From NCEH01 sp043195195 (GTDB lineage Bacteria > Pseudomonadota > Alphaproteobacteria > Rhizobiales > Xanthobacteraceae): 64,000 nucleotides of DNA. Numbering within the stretch: the stretch's first letter is position 1; every line of letters starts with the position of its first letter. The notes beneath the pieces were generated by a model, which worked only from the letters and a program-made list of their open reading frames with translations, made no database searches and was not told the origin of the DNA. The DNA is taken from positions 14,655 to 78,654 of the forward strand of contig NZ_JBAFWT010000026.1 in NCBI RefSeq assembly GCF_043195195.1, read 5' to 3'. A program made the translations under genes and the position numbers. Of the stretch, positions 8,304 to 17,365 are shown one piece after another.

Positions 8304-9722
8304 ATGGTCTTTTCCTCCGTTACATTCCTCTATTATTTCCTGCCCGCGTTCCTCGTCTGCTATTTCGCAACGCCGGGCGTCCGGGCGAGGAACTTCGTGC
8401 TGTTGGCCTTCTCCCTGGTGTTTTACGCCTGGGGCGGCCTGTTCAACCTGCTGGTGCTGGCCGTTTCCATGCTGGGCAATTTCGCCCTTGCACAGGTGCT
8501 CGGTGCGCGTCCGCCGGGCAAGCGGCTGTCCATGCTGGCGCTTGCCGTGGCGCTCAATCTCGCCGGGCTGATTGCCTTCAAATACGCCGGCTTCCTTGCA
8601 GAAAACCTGAACGTCGTGCTGGAGCCGCTCGGGGTTTCCGTACCGGTGGTTCACCTCGCACTGCCGCTCGGCATCTCCTTCTTCACCTTCCACGCCATCT
8701 CCTACCTCGTCGACGTGTATCGCGGGCGCGCCCGCGCCAACGGCCGGCTGGAGGAGATCGCGGTCTACATCACCATGTTCCCGCAGCTCGTGGCGGGACC
8801 GATCGTGCGTTATTCCACCATCGCGCATCGCATCCGTGAACGCCGCACCACGGTCGGACGAATTTCGGCGGGCCTGCGCATCTTCGTCATCGGCCTGTCC
8901 TGGAAAGTGCTGATCGCCGACGAGGTCGCACCGCTCGCGACCATGGTGTTCGACCAGACCAACGCGCCTAACTTCTTCACCGCCTGGATCGGCGTGCTCG
9001 CATACGCCTTGCAGATCTATTTCGACTTCGGCGGCTATTCCAACATGGCCATCGGCCTCGCGCTCGCCATGGGACTGAATTTTCCGCGCAATTTCCGCCT
9101 GCCCTATGGCGCGATGTCGATCACCGACTTCTGGCGCAAATGGCACATGAGCCTGTCGAGCTGGTTCCGCGACTATGTCTACATCCCGCTCGGCGGCAAC
9201 CGACACGGCCACCTGCACACCGCGCTCAATCTTTGGACTGTGTTCCTGCTCTGCGGGCTCTGGCACGGGGCGAGCTGGACCTTCGTGATCTGGGGCGCGC
9301 ATCACGGCGCCTTCCTGGTACTGGAGCGCACCCGTTTCGGCAAAGCCCTCGCCGCTGCGCCCAAGCTGGTGAACCACCTCTATGTCCTCCTGGTGGTGCT
9401 GTTCGGATGGGTCTGGTTCCGCGCCCTGGGGCTGCCGCAGGCCATGGACATCTTCGCCGGCATGGTGGGGCTGAACGGCTTCGGGCCACTGGCGCCGGGC
9501 CTGCTGGTGGCCCTGCAGCCGCTGACGATCGCGGTGATGATCCTCGCTTGGCCGCTGGCGCTTTACGGACTGCCCACCTTGCCGGCCGGTCCCCTCTCGC
9601 CGAGGATGCGGCGGCTGATATACGGTGCCTGCGACAGCCTCATCATGCTGGTGTTGTTCGTGCTCTGTTTCATCACGGTCGGGGCGTCGAACTATAGCCC
9701 CTTCCTCTATTTCCGGTTTTAG
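8304..9722 (+). CDS. MBOAT-family membrane-bound O-acyltransferase (AlgI-like)
   Basis: A 472-residue polytopic protein starting MVFSSVTFLYYFLPAFLV, a classic AlgI/DltB opening. It contains FFTFHAISYLVDVYRG, MFPQLVAGPIVRY, FDFGGYSNMAIGLA, NFRLPYGAMSITDFWRKWHMSLSSW in order, and the catalytic histidine in CGLWHGASWTFVIWGAHHG. These enzymes move acyl (usually acetyl) groups across the inner membrane for exopolysaccharide decoration. The next gene, 4 nt downstream, encodes the expected periplasmic AlgJ/AlgX-type partner, which supports polysaccharide O-acetylation. Confidence 0.92.
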   Translation: MVFSSVTFLYYFLPAFLVCYFATPGVRARNFVLLAFSLVFYAWGGLFNLLVLAVSMLGNFALAQVLGARPPGKRLSMLALAVALNLAGLIAFKYAGFLAENLNVVLEPLGVSVPVVHLALPLGISFFTFHAISYLVDVYRGRARANGRLEEIAVYITMFPQLVAGPIVRYSTIAHRIRERRTTVGRISAGLRIFVIGLSWKVLIADEVAPLATMVFDQTNAPNFFTAWIGVLAYALQIYFDFGGYSNMAIGLALAMGLNFPRNFRLPYGAMSITDFWRKWHMSLSSWFRDYVYIPLGGNRHGHLHTALNLWTVFLLCGLWHGASWTFVIWGAHHGAFLVLERTRFGKALAAAPKLVNHLYVLLVVLFGWVWFRALGLPQAMDIFAGMVGLNGFGPLAPGLLVALQPLTIAVMILAWPLALYGLPTLPAGPLSPRMRRLIYGACDSLIMLVLFVLCFITVGASNYSPFLYFRF

Positions 9723-9726
9723 CGGC

Positions 9727-10830
9727 ATGCCTCTTCTGCTCGCCTATCGCCGCTGGTGGTGTTTCTTCTTCATGGCGGTGCTGACACTGCCAACGCTGGG
9801 GCTGGTGCTCCCAGACCTGCCCGGCCCGGTGCGCCTGATGACCGCTCCGGCGGAACATTGGTGGGTGCACGCCACCGAGCGGCTCGACCCCTTCATCAAC
9901 GGCCGGTACGGCTTTCGCGGGATCGTGATGGCGGGGAATGCCAGCTATCTCCGGGCGATGAAATCCACCCGCGAGCGGCCGGTGCTGCTGGGCGAGGGCG
10001 GGCAGATGTTCTTCACCGGCGAACAGACCCTGGAGCAGTCTCTGGGCCGGGTGTTCCGCATCAAGCCCATGAGCGAACTGGCGAGCATGCTGGGCCGGCT
10101 CGATGCCGCCTTGAAGGCGCAAGGCGCGACCCTGGTGGTCGCCTCCCCGCCCAATGCCGCGACCGTGCTGCCGGAAAAACTGCCCGCCTGGGCGCGCGGA
10201 CAGATGACCCATCCGACCGAACTTGACTACCTGACCACGCAGATGACGAAGCGTGGCGTCCCCTATGTGGACCTCCGCACGGTCCTTATGGCAGCGAAGG
10301 CGGAAGGGCCGGTGTTTCGCCGCACCGACACCCATTGGAACCAGCGCAGTTCCGTGCTTGCCTTCAATGCCGTGATGGCGGCGGCGGGCCGGCCGAACCT
10401 TGAGATCGCCCCGCAGAGTGCCATCGGCCCGCTACAGGATGCCCCCTCCGGCGATCTTGCCCGCTATCTCGGCGAAGCGAATCCGGTCGGCGACAAGGAT
10501 TATGGCGAGATCGCCTCCAATCCCAAGCCGGTCCTCACCCCGCTGAAGGGCCTGATGCCGACGCGCCCGGCCGACGACCCGTTCCAGCCCTACGCCTATT
10601 CTACCGGACATGACGGGCCGAGCATTCTCGTGATCGGCGATTCCTTCTCGCAGCATTATTGGCCGCGCCTGCTGGAGCGCGTGGCGAGCCGCTTCGCCTG
10701 GATGCACCATAGCGCCTGCAAGTTCGAATGGCCGGCTGTGGAGCGCTTCAAGCCCGATCTGGTGATCTATATGGTCACCGAGCGATCCCTGCCCTGCCGT
10801 GGCCAGCCCATCGGCCTGCCGCCGCGCTGA
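9727..10830 (+). CDS. AlgJ/AlgX-like periplasmic O-acetyltransferase
   Basis: A 367-residue protein with one N-terminal transmembrane anchor (WWCFFFMAVLTLPTLGLVL) and an SGNH-like domain. Its catalytic signatures are the aspartate-histidine pair in RRTDTHWNQR and the serine in LVIGDSFSQHYWPRLLERV. Together with the MBOAT protein encoded 4 nt upstream it forms the usual two-component O-acetylation machine: MBOAT exports the acetyl group and this protein transfers it to a sugar polymer. The ATG at 9727 is right after the MBOAT stop. Upstream in-frame codons overlap the MBOAT gene and look non-coding. Confidence 0.85.
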   Translation: MPLLLAYRRWWCFFFMAVLTLPTLGLVLPDLPGPVRLMTAPAEHWWVHATERLDPFINGRYGFRGIVMAGNASYLRAMKSTRERPVLLGEGGQMFFTGEQTLEQSLGRVFRIKPMSELASMLGRLDAALKAQGATLVVASPPNAATVLPEKLPAWARGQMTHPTELDYLTTQMTKRGVPYVDLRTVLMAAKAEGPVFRRTDTHWNQRSSVLAFNAVMAAAGRPNLEIAPQSAIGPLQDAPSGDLARYLGEANPVGDKDYGEIASNPKPVLTPLKGLMPTRPADDPFQPYAYSTGHDGPSILVIGDSFSQHYWPRLLERVASRFAWMHHSACKFEWPAVERFKPDLVIYMVTERSLPCRGQPIGLPPR

Positions 10831-10834
10831 GCGA

Positions 10835-11824
10835 TCAGCGCATTTCCAGCAGCGCCGCCGCGCCATCGCGGCCGGCGCCGAGATGGAATGCGATCTCACC
10901 AACGTCGAACTCCGCGCGGTCGAGAAAGGCGCGCCAGCCGGCGAGATCGACGCCATAAGGGTTGTCGCGCAAAAGCTGCACCTTCACGAAGGGAAACCCC
11001 TGCGTGATCAGATCGCGCCAGCCCTGGTGCAACTGGTTCTCGCCCTGCACTCCACCCGGAGCTGCGGGAAACAGAATCTCCACATCGAGCCCGGCCTGTT
11101 CCAGCACCGCGCGCTGGGCGACTTCGTATTCGCGGATGATCTGCAGCTTGTCGCCGAGCGAGCGCACTTCGCCCCAGAACGCGCGGGCTGCGGGATGTGC
11201 AAGAGCCGCTGCCTTGTAGAGGAAAAGATAGCTCTGGAAATGGCGGGCAAGCTCCGTGCTCTCGGTCAGCGCGACCACGCCCGCCGGATTGGTCCGCATC
11301 CGCCCCAGCGTCGCCGCCAGCGCCGGGGCGGCATGATAGACGCTGTCATTGGCGAACAGAACCTCGGGTGCCGCCCATACCTCCGGGAGATAGCGCAGCG
11401 CGGCGGCCCAGGCGGCGAAATCATAGCCGTGATTCTCCCGCGTCACGACCGCATCCGCCACTTCCGGCCCCGGGTCGAGGCAATCGAGATCCGGCCGGTC
11501 CGTGGCGACGATCAGCACCACCTGAAAGCCATGGGCCTTAAAATCCGCGCAGAGGCGCAATGTGTGGTTGAACGGGCGCCCGTCGGCCGCCGCCGTCACG
11601 AGCAGGCAGACCGGTCCCCCCGACAGGGACGCCGACGGCAACCGCACAGCGCGGAACGCCGGGCCGAGCACGTCGCTATCCTCTTGCACCGGCGCATCAG
11701 AGGGCGTGGAGAGGAGGCGCAGCGCCTTGCGGATACGGCGCAAGGGATTGGCCCGCGCGCTTATATCGAGCGAAGCGATGAGAAGCTGCTTGGATGCTTC
11801 CATGCGGGCCTTGAAGGACACCAT
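10835..11824 (-). CDS. Rhamnan synthesis F-like protein (RgpF family)
   Basis: A 329-residue cytoplasmic protein resembling the RgpF domain found in polysaccharide glycosyltransferases. Supporting motifs are the ENHGYDFAAWAAALRYL segment (family pattern N-GYDF-A-W), LFANDSVYHA (family pattern NDS-Y) and ARHFQSYLFLYK (family pattern H-QSY---F). It converges on the AlgJ-like gene, their stops lying 4 nt apart. It probably builds or decorates the same surface polysaccharide modified by the MBOAT/AlgJ pair, though the transferred sugar is unknown. Confidence 0.78.
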   Translation of the reverse strand: MVSFKARMEASKQLLIASLDISARANPLRRIRKALRLLSTPSDAPVQEDSDVLGPAFRAVRLPSASLSGGPVCLLVTAAADGRPFNHTLRLCADFKAHGFQVVLIVATDRPDLDCLDPGPEVADAVVTRENHGYDFAAWAAALRYLPEVWAAPEVLFANDSVYHAAPALAATLGRMRTNPAGVVALTESTELARHFQSYLFLYKAAALAHPAARAFWGEVRSLGDKLQIIREYEVAQRAVLEQAGLDVEILFPAAPGGVQGENQLHQGWRDLITQGFPFVKVQLLRDNPYGVDLAGWRAFLDRAEFDVGEIAFHLGAGRDGAAALLEMR

Positions 11825-11861
11825 GCGCCAGCTCCCTTGACGTTTCGCCGCAATCCAAAGG

Positions 11862-12425
11862 TCAAAAGCGCGTCACGATCTCGTCGAGGTTCGGCCGAGG
11901 GCGATCCTCCAGCTTCTGCGTGGCGGTGCCGATATAGACGAAGCCGACGATCCGCTCATGCTCTGCAAGACCCAAAGCGGCGCGGGCCTTGGGCTCGTAG
12001 GCCGGCCATTCGGTGAGCCAGGTTACGCCATACCCGAGCGCCGTCGCGGCGATCAGAAGGTTCTCCACCACGGCGGCGGCGGAAAGCACCTGCTCCCATT
12101 CCGGGATCTTCGCATGGGCTGCCGCGCTGGACACCACCGCCACCACGACCGGCGCGCGCATGAAGCGATTGCGCTCGTCCTCAATGCGCCGTGGCGTGGC
12201 GTCGGGATCCACCTCTTGCAGCACCGCCGTCAATGCCGCCCCGGCACGGGCGCGGCCTTCGCCTTCCAGCAGGATAAAGCGCCAGGGCACGAGCTTGCCA
12301 TGGTCCGGGACCCGAGCCGCGATGGTCAGTATCGTGTGCAGATCCTCCGGCGAGGGGCCGGGTTCGGCGAAATCGAGGATGCGTGTGGACCGGCGGGTAC
12401 GGAGCACGTCAAGAATATCGGACAT
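11862..12425 (-). CDS. Nitroreductase family protein (YdjA-like)
   Basis: A compact 187-residue FMN-dependent nitroreductase. The opening MSDILDVLRTRRSTR carries the FMN-phosphate-binding arginines, followed by AARVPDHGKLVPWRFILLEG, which is the YdjA-type variant of the family core. The remainder has VENLLIAATALGYGVTWLTEW and VGFVYIGTA, both usual. It would reduce nitro or quinone compounds with NAD(P)H; the natural substrate is unknown. The chosen ATG at 12425 matches the family's N terminus; 20 upstream codons are arginine-rich noise. It lies 37 nt upstream of the RgpF-like gene on the same strand. Confidence 0.87.
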   Translation of the reverse strand: MSDILDVLRTRRSTRILDFAEPGPSPEDLHTILTIAARVPDHGKLVPWRFILLEGEGRARAGAALTAVLQEVDPDATPRRIEDERNRFMRAPVVVAVVSSAAAHAKIPEWEQVLSAAAVVENLLIAATALGYGVTWLTEWPAYEPKARAALGLAEHERIVGFVYIGTATQKLEDRPRPNLDEIVTRF

Positions 12426-12629
12426 GGCAGACCTTCGAGCAGCCGCGATGCACCGCATCGCCCAACCCGCCCGGGCGGCGGTCAAGGACGGTTGCGGCCC
12501 GCGTTTTCCGCGCTTGCCTTATCACGCCGGGCCGCGCCGCCAAAAGCGACATAGCGTTCCGCGCCCTCCTCGCGGACGCGCCTTGCGAGACCCATGCCAC
12601 TGCGATGACTTGAAACTGCCGCGGTTTCG

Positions 12630-13652
12630 ATGCACGTCAGATGCATGCATCCTCAGATCCGTGCCTCGCGCCGCTGGCAGACGTGGCTATTCCCGTTCCT
12701 CCTGCCGCTGATGGCCGCCGTGCTGGCCAACGGCGCTGCGTTCGGCCAGGCGATGCCGTTTGCCGGGGCGTCTCCCGCCTCGCCGCCGAGCGATGCCTTT
12801 TCTGCCCCTCCCGCTCCCGGCCTGCGCACCAGCCCTTTGGGACAACCCGGCGGCCGAGAACCCCACGCGGTACTTCCGGCCGCCCCTGCGGGCAAGACGA
12901 CGGTCGGCGTATTTGCCCGCTTCGGCGCCGACGGCCCGGCCATTCCCCACGGCCTCATGTGGCGCGTCTTCGCCGATACGCCCGAGGCCTCCGGCGCCTT
13001 CCCCCTGGTGGCCGAGAGCACCGAGCCCGCGCCGGTGTTCTTCCTCAATCCGGGCGGATACATCGTGCACGTCGTCTACGGCTTCGCCACCGCGGCCCAG
13101 CGCCTGCAGGTGGGCCAGGTGGCGCGGCGCGAGCAGTTCGTCCTGCCTGCCGGAGGCCTGCGCCTCCAGGCCGACGTTGAGAACAAGACCATCCCCGGCC
13201 AGAAGGTCACCTTCGACATCTACGAAGGCTCGTTCCTGCAGGGCCGCACCTCAACTCAGCCCTATTATCGCGGCGCCAATGCCGGCGATGTCGTGCTGCT
13301 GCCGGAAGGCACCTATCACGTGGTCTCCACCTATGGCGACGCGAACGCCGTAGTGCGCGCCGACGTGACGGTGCAGGCCGGCAAGCTCACGGACGCCACC
13401 TTTCACCATCGCGCGGCGCAGATCGTGCTGAAGCTGGTGGCGGAGAAGGGCGGCGATGCCCAGGCCAACACCCAATGGTCCGTGGTGACGCCGGGCGGCG
13501 ATTCCATCAAGGAATCCATCGGCGCCCTCCCCACGGTGGTGCTGAGCGAGGGCGAGTACACCGCGATTGCGCGCAACGACGGCAAGGTGATCAGCCGCGA
13601 CTTCAAGGTGGAGGCGGGCAAGGACCGTGAGGTGGAGGTCATCAACAAATGA
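12630..13652 (+). CDS. Exported protein of unknown function with repeated beta-rich modules
   Basis: I do not recognise a named family. The 340-residue product has a long N-terminal leader with a hydrophobic core (WLFPFLLPLMAAVLANG) cleaved near AFG/QA, then a proline-alanine-serine-rich linker (about 40-85). Three related beta-sandwich-like modules follow, with the recurring pattern of a glycine turn, a hydrophobic strand and an aromatic Y (GGYIVHVVYGFA; PEGTYHVVSTYGDA; SEGEYTAIARNDG). The modules resemble PEGA or carboxypeptidase-regulatory folds. The last part (VISRDFKVEAGKDREVEVI) repeats VVRADVTVQAGKLTDATF. An alternative start is 12645. It probably acts in the periplasm. Confidence 0.7.
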   Translation: MHVRCMHPQIRASRRWQTWLFPFLLPLMAAVLANGAAFGQAMPFAGASPASPPSDAFSAPPAPGLRTSPLGQPGGREPHAVLPAAPAGKTTVGVFARFGADGPAIPHGLMWRVFADTPEASGAFPLVAESTEPAPVFFLNPGGYIVHVVYGFATAAQRLQVGQVARREQFVLPAGGLRLQADVENKTIPGQKVTFDIYEGSFLQGRTSTQPYYRGANAGDVVLLPEGTYHVVSTYGDANAVVRADVTVQAGKLTDATFHHRAAQIVLKLVAEKGGDAQANTQWSVVTPGGDSIKESIGALPTVVLSEGEYTAIARNDGKVISRDFKVEAGKDREVEVINK

Positions 13653-13688
13653 TGCCGCAGCCCCTCACCTCGCCCCGGGAGCCTTGAT

Positions 13689-14165
13689 GTGACGACCCTC
13701 TACCTCGTGGCCGCATTCATCATCGGCGCCTGCATCTCGCTCCAGGCGCCCATCAACAACCAGTTGGCGCAGGCGTTCGGACAGAACACCATTCTCGCCG
13801 CCCTGTTCTCATTCCTGGTGGGCACGGCCTTTCTGCTGGTGGTCGCTGTTGCCGGCGGCAACATTCCCACTGCCTTGGCCGCGCTCCCGAGCCAGCCGCT
13901 TTGGAAGCTGTGCGGCGGGTTCCTGGGTGCCGCCTTCATCATCGGCTCGATCTATCTGGTGCCGAAGATCGGCCTCGCAAGCCTGCTGGCGCTGGTGATC
14001 TGCGGCCAGCTCATTTCGTCTCTGATGCTCGACCATTTCGGGCTCGTCGGCCTGGTTGAGCGCAAGCTGACACCGGTCAAGCTGGTGGGCGCCATCGTCA
14101 TCATGGCCGGCGTGGTGTTCATGCTGTTCGGCGACCGCCTGCTGAACGCCCTGCGCAGTTCCTGA
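13689..14165 (+). CDS. DMT-superfamily membrane protein, DUF606/YdcZ type
   Basis: A 158-residue protein with five predicted membrane segments, starting at a GTG codon (VTTLYLVAAFIIGACISLQAP). The phrase QAPINNQLAQAFG followed by FLVGTAFLLVVAV is diagnostic of DUF606 (YdcZ) half-size transporters. GGFLGAAFIIGSIYLVPKIGLA and LVICGQLISSLMLDHFGL are the family's later signatures. The ATG at 13687 is out of frame with it. It begins 36 nt after the exported protein gene. The transported compound is unknown. Confidence 0.85.
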   Translation: MTTLYLVAAFIIGACISLQAPINNQLAQAFGQNTILAALFSFLVGTAFLLVVAVAGGNIPTALAALPSQPLWKLCGGFLGAAFIIGSIYLVPKIGLASLLALVICGQLISSLMLDHFGLVGLVERKLTPVKLVGAIVIMAGVVFMLFGDRLLNALRSS

Positions 14166-14167
14166 TC

Positions 14168-14196
14168 CCGCCCGGCGATGCGACGCCGCCGGGCGG
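14168..14196. terminator. Bidirectional terminator hairpin between convergent genes
   Basis: A 10-bp GC stem (14168-14177 with 14187-14196) around a 9-nt loop lies between the rightward YdcZ-like gene and the leftward autotransporter gene. The right side is followed by ttaatg. Confidence 0.65.
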
Positions 14197-14212
14197 TTAA
14201 TGCTCGCGAAGA

Positions 14213-17191
14213 TCAGAACCGCCAGGCGACGTTGGCCTGGAAAGCGTTGACGGTCACGCCATCGGCGAACTGGCCGACATAAGACAGGCCGAAACGGGCC
14301 TGTGCGGACAGATGCAGGTCGGCGCCGACCTCGAGCAAAGCGGTATTTTCTGCCAACGGCACGCCGCCGACCGTAAAGTTCGCGCCCGGAAGGCTCCGAA
14401 ACGCAAGCTGTGCGGTCGGGTCGACATCGCCGAACGCATATTGCCAGGCGGCCGAGGCATGGGGCGCGAGCACCATGCCGTTCGAAAGGGCCACCGCGGT
14501 GGCCGCCCGCAGGCCGAGCGAGGAATAACCCACCCCTGCGGACGTAGATGCGCCCGACAACGCTGCTACGGAGCCGCTCTCGGCGAAGCTGTCGGTGTTG
14601 AGCTGCACCCAGGCAAGACCCGCATAAGGCTCCAGCGCGATCGACTGCAGCGCGAAGCCGTAGCCCACCTCACCGAACACCTGCGCCGTGCCGCCATCAT
14701 ATTGCGCATTCGCCTGCTGGAGCAGGCCCGGCATGGCGATGGTCCGGGTGGCGTCGATCTGGTTGAAGGCATAGCTCGCGCCGAGGCGCAGGTTCCACGG
14801 ACCCGCGCTGGTGCCGGCATAGAGCGCCACCAGCATGCTGTTCACCTCGGTGGAACTCGCCACCGCGCCAACATCGGCGTTGGACTGGGAATAGCCCAGC
14901 GCCGCGCCGATACGCCAATTGCCGGCGCGGATATCAGCGCCAGAGATCACGCCGCCGATGGTCTCGCTCACACTCGAAGCGTTGCCGTTGCCGTCAAGAT
15001 TGGTCCAACCGCCGAAGCCCTGCGCCCACACGGTGGTGCCGTATGTCGGCTCCGGCGCAACCGCCGGGGCCTTGGTGGCATAGGCCAGTGCGCCAAGCGC
15101 GCTTGAAGGCGCAGCCCGCGACGCCGCTTCGGGACCGGCATAGGACATCGCCGCCGGCCCGCCATAGGCGAGCGCGCCCATCGGGCCGCTCTGGCCGGCG
15201 TAAGCGCCCTGCCGCAACCGGTCCATCACCGCCTGCCGGCCATAAATGCCGTCGCCGATCAGAACCGATTGCTCGCTCGCATAGGCTTCGCCGGACAGCG
15301 ACTTCAGGGCGGCGGGAAGCTGGCTTGCGCTCAGGCTGTAGATGCTGCCGAGTGCCCCCCAGGTGGAATTGCCGGTGTTCGCCGAGGCGCCGCTGTTGAA
15401 GGCGCGATCCAGTGCGGCGCCGGTCGCTGTCTGGTTGGATGTCAAACCGGCCTGCTGAGCCATCTGGGAGGTCAGGTTCAGCGACACATTGGTGCCGGAA
15501 TAGGCGAGTGTCGGGCTGACATAGCTGGGTAAGCCAGAGGTGGCCAGCGTCTCGAAGGCGCCCGTCGTCCCCTCCGTTGCGGCGAGCAAGGTGTAGCTGT
15601 TTGCCAGCGTCGAGGTCTGGAAGGGAACCTCAAGCGTGCCGGCAAGGCGTGCCACGCCGGTTATGCCCATGAAATCAGTGCCGGTGGATGTGACCCGCAA
15701 GGAGAGGGTGCCGGCCGAGGTCTGGACAAAGGTGCCGCTGAGGAGATGGGTGATCGACACGCCGGTGCCGGAGACGCCGAGCCAGCCGCTGTTCTCGAAC
15801 CGCTTCTGCGGCCCCGCCGTCGCGGCGAGCCGGCCGTCGATGATTCCGGTGTTGACGATCACCGTGCCGAAGCTGTCGGGGCCGGTGCGCAAGGCGTCGG
15901 AGGCGGCGGTTGTCTGCAAGATGCCGTAATTAAGGAAGGTGCCATAAAGGCCGTGCAGCTCCACCGCCGCGCCGGCGATGCCGGTGGAGACGACGGTTCC
16001 GGTATTGGTCAACACGCCATAGGTCTCGCCGCGCATGCCGATGCCGCCATTGCCGCTGACCTGGACCGTGCCGCTGTTGACGATGTCGTCGCCGATGCGG
16101 CCGGACAAAGCGGCGGCGTTATCGGCGCTGGAGGTCAGCGTGCCGGTGTTGCGGATCGGATTATAGATCCCCTCAATGGTCGCGACATAGCCATTGGGCG
16201 TGGTGGAGCCGGGCGTGAGATAGATACCCACCACCGTATCGCCATAGGCCGAGTTCGAGGACACCAGCGATGCGCCGGGAATATTGATCTCGTACCAGGT
16301 GGGAATGCCCAGCGCGTCCACATGCAGCACCCCGGCATGCACCACGCCATCCACTGTCACCCAGTCAGCCACCATATTGTATTCGCCGGAACGCCCGGCA
16401 CCGGTGATGCCTTCCAGATGGGTGACGACGGCACCAGGGTGGTCGTAGGTCGCCCACGTGTCGGTGGTCTGGTTGTAGAGATAACCATGCTCGGCGCCGA
16501 TGCCGCCGCCCGGCACATCGAAATAGCCGCCGGCGATCATGTTGCCATAGACGCCGTAGGCGGTGGTGCTGGCCGCGCCGGGCTTGTTGTTGGTCGTGTA
16601 GGTGCCGGTGGAGATCGTGTAGATCATCGCATTGCCGGTCGCGAGGCGGGTGTCGTAATTGCCCACCACCGTATCGCCGAACGTGCTGTGGGCGATGGTG
16701 TAGAGGGTCGGGTTGCCGGACGCGCTGGGATAGGCCAGCTGAGTGATCTGCTGGCCCGGCGCCGCCGCCGCGTCATAGAGATAGCTCAGGTCGTACGGTG
16801 AGGAGGCAGAGGTAATGTAGCTGCCCACGGTGCGCAGGACGCCGCCCTGGTTGCCGAAGCTGGGACCGTAGGGCGAGGAGCCGATGGCGTCGGGATAGTT
16901 CACCCCGTTGGCCGTGGCGACCGGCATGGCCGACCATTGGCCGGTAGACATGTTGTACAGCAGCCCGCCGGTGGCCGTGGTGCCGGGCACCACGTAATTC
17001 CCAACGATGGTGTTGCCGCGAATACCAGTCAGGAAGGTGCCGGTGGTGCCGTAATTCAGCGTCGTATAGGGCGTCGGAGTTGGTGAGGGCTCGGCCCAGA
17101 CCGGCGCCGTCACACATACGCCGAGACCAGCAAGTGCGAGAGGAGCCACGCTGGACATGAGGCGCCAGCGCCTCACTTTAATGGTCTTCAT
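14213..17191 (-). CDS. Autotransporter with extracellular-repeat passenger
   Basis: A 992-residue type V secreted protein. It has a long signal peptide (KTIKVRRWRLMSSVAPLALA, cleaved near VWA/EP). The passenger is built of repeated units around GNTIVGNY, such as FGDTVVGNYDTR, GNMIAGGYFDVPG, YGDTVVGIYLTPG, each followed by a YLYNQTTDTW-like strand, as in HAF-type extracellular repeats. A beta-helix stretch comes next (IGDDIVNSGTVQVSGNGGIG), then the linker and C-terminal beta-barrel (about 725-992) ending in AFQANVAWRF, an aromatic-terminated outer-membrane signature. The start at 17191 sits directly before the signal peptide; an ATG at 17338 would add 49 atypical residues. Confidence 0.88.
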   Translation of the reverse strand: MKTIKVRRWRLMSSVAPLALAGLGVCVTAPVWAEPSPTPTPYTTLNYGTTGTFLTGIRGNTIVGNYVVPGTTATGGLLYNMSTGQWSAMPVATANGVNYPDAIGSSPYGPSFGNQGGVLRTVGSYITSASSPYDLSYLYDAAAAPGQQITQLAYPSASGNPTLYTIAHSTFGDTVVGNYDTRLATGNAMIYTISTGTYTTNNKPGAASTTAYGVYGNMIAGGYFDVPGGGIGAEHGYLYNQTTDTWATYDHPGAVVTHLEGITGAGRSGEYNMVADWVTVDGVVHAGVLHVDALGIPTWYEINIPGASLVSSNSAYGDTVVGIYLTPGSTTPNGYVATIEGIYNPIRNTGTLTSSADNAAALSGRIGDDIVNSGTVQVSGNGGIGMRGETYGVLTNTGTVVSTGIAGAAVELHGLYGTFLNYGILQTTAASDALRTGPDSFGTVIVNTGIIDGRLAATAGPQKRFENSGWLGVSGTGVSITHLLSGTFVQTSAGTLSLRVTSTGTDFMGITGVARLAGTLEVPFQTSTLANSYTLLAATEGTTGAFETLATSGLPSYVSPTLAYSGTNVSLNLTSQMAQQAGLTSNQTATGAALDRAFNSGASANTGNSTWGALGSIYSLSASQLPAALKSLSGEAYASEQSVLIGDGIYGRQAVMDRLRQGAYAGQSGPMGALAYGGPAAMSYAGPEAASRAAPSSALGALAYATKAPAVAPEPTYGTTVWAQGFGGWTNLDGNGNASSVSETIGGVISGADIRAGNWRIGAALGYSQSNADVGAVASSTEVNSMLVALYAGTSAGPWNLRLGASYAFNQIDATRTIAMPGLLQQANAQYDGGTAQVFGEVGYGFALQSIALEPYAGLAWVQLNTDSFAESGSVAALSGASTSAGVGYSSLGLRAATAVALSNGMVLAPHASAAWQYAFGDVDPTAQLAFRSLPGANFTVGGVPLAENTALLEVGADLHLSAQARFGLSYVGQFADGVTVNAFQANVAWRF

Positions 17192-17365
17192 GTTTCCAGC
17201 CCCAAGAATCATGCGCTGAGCCGCGCAAGGTGTTTCTGAAGTGTTACATGGGGCGCTGGCTAATACGACGGTATTGAGCGATACGGACAAAAATCTCCAC
17301 CATCTGAACGCAGAGGGCGCGGGCGTAAAAGCCTGCACCCTCTGCGCCGTTTCTGGCCGGTCCGA

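Noticed and set aside
8061..9728. 555-codon frame opposite the MBOAT gene
   Set aside because: Low-complexity H/E/R/Q composition and no family match; the MBOAT protein on the other strand is unequivocal.
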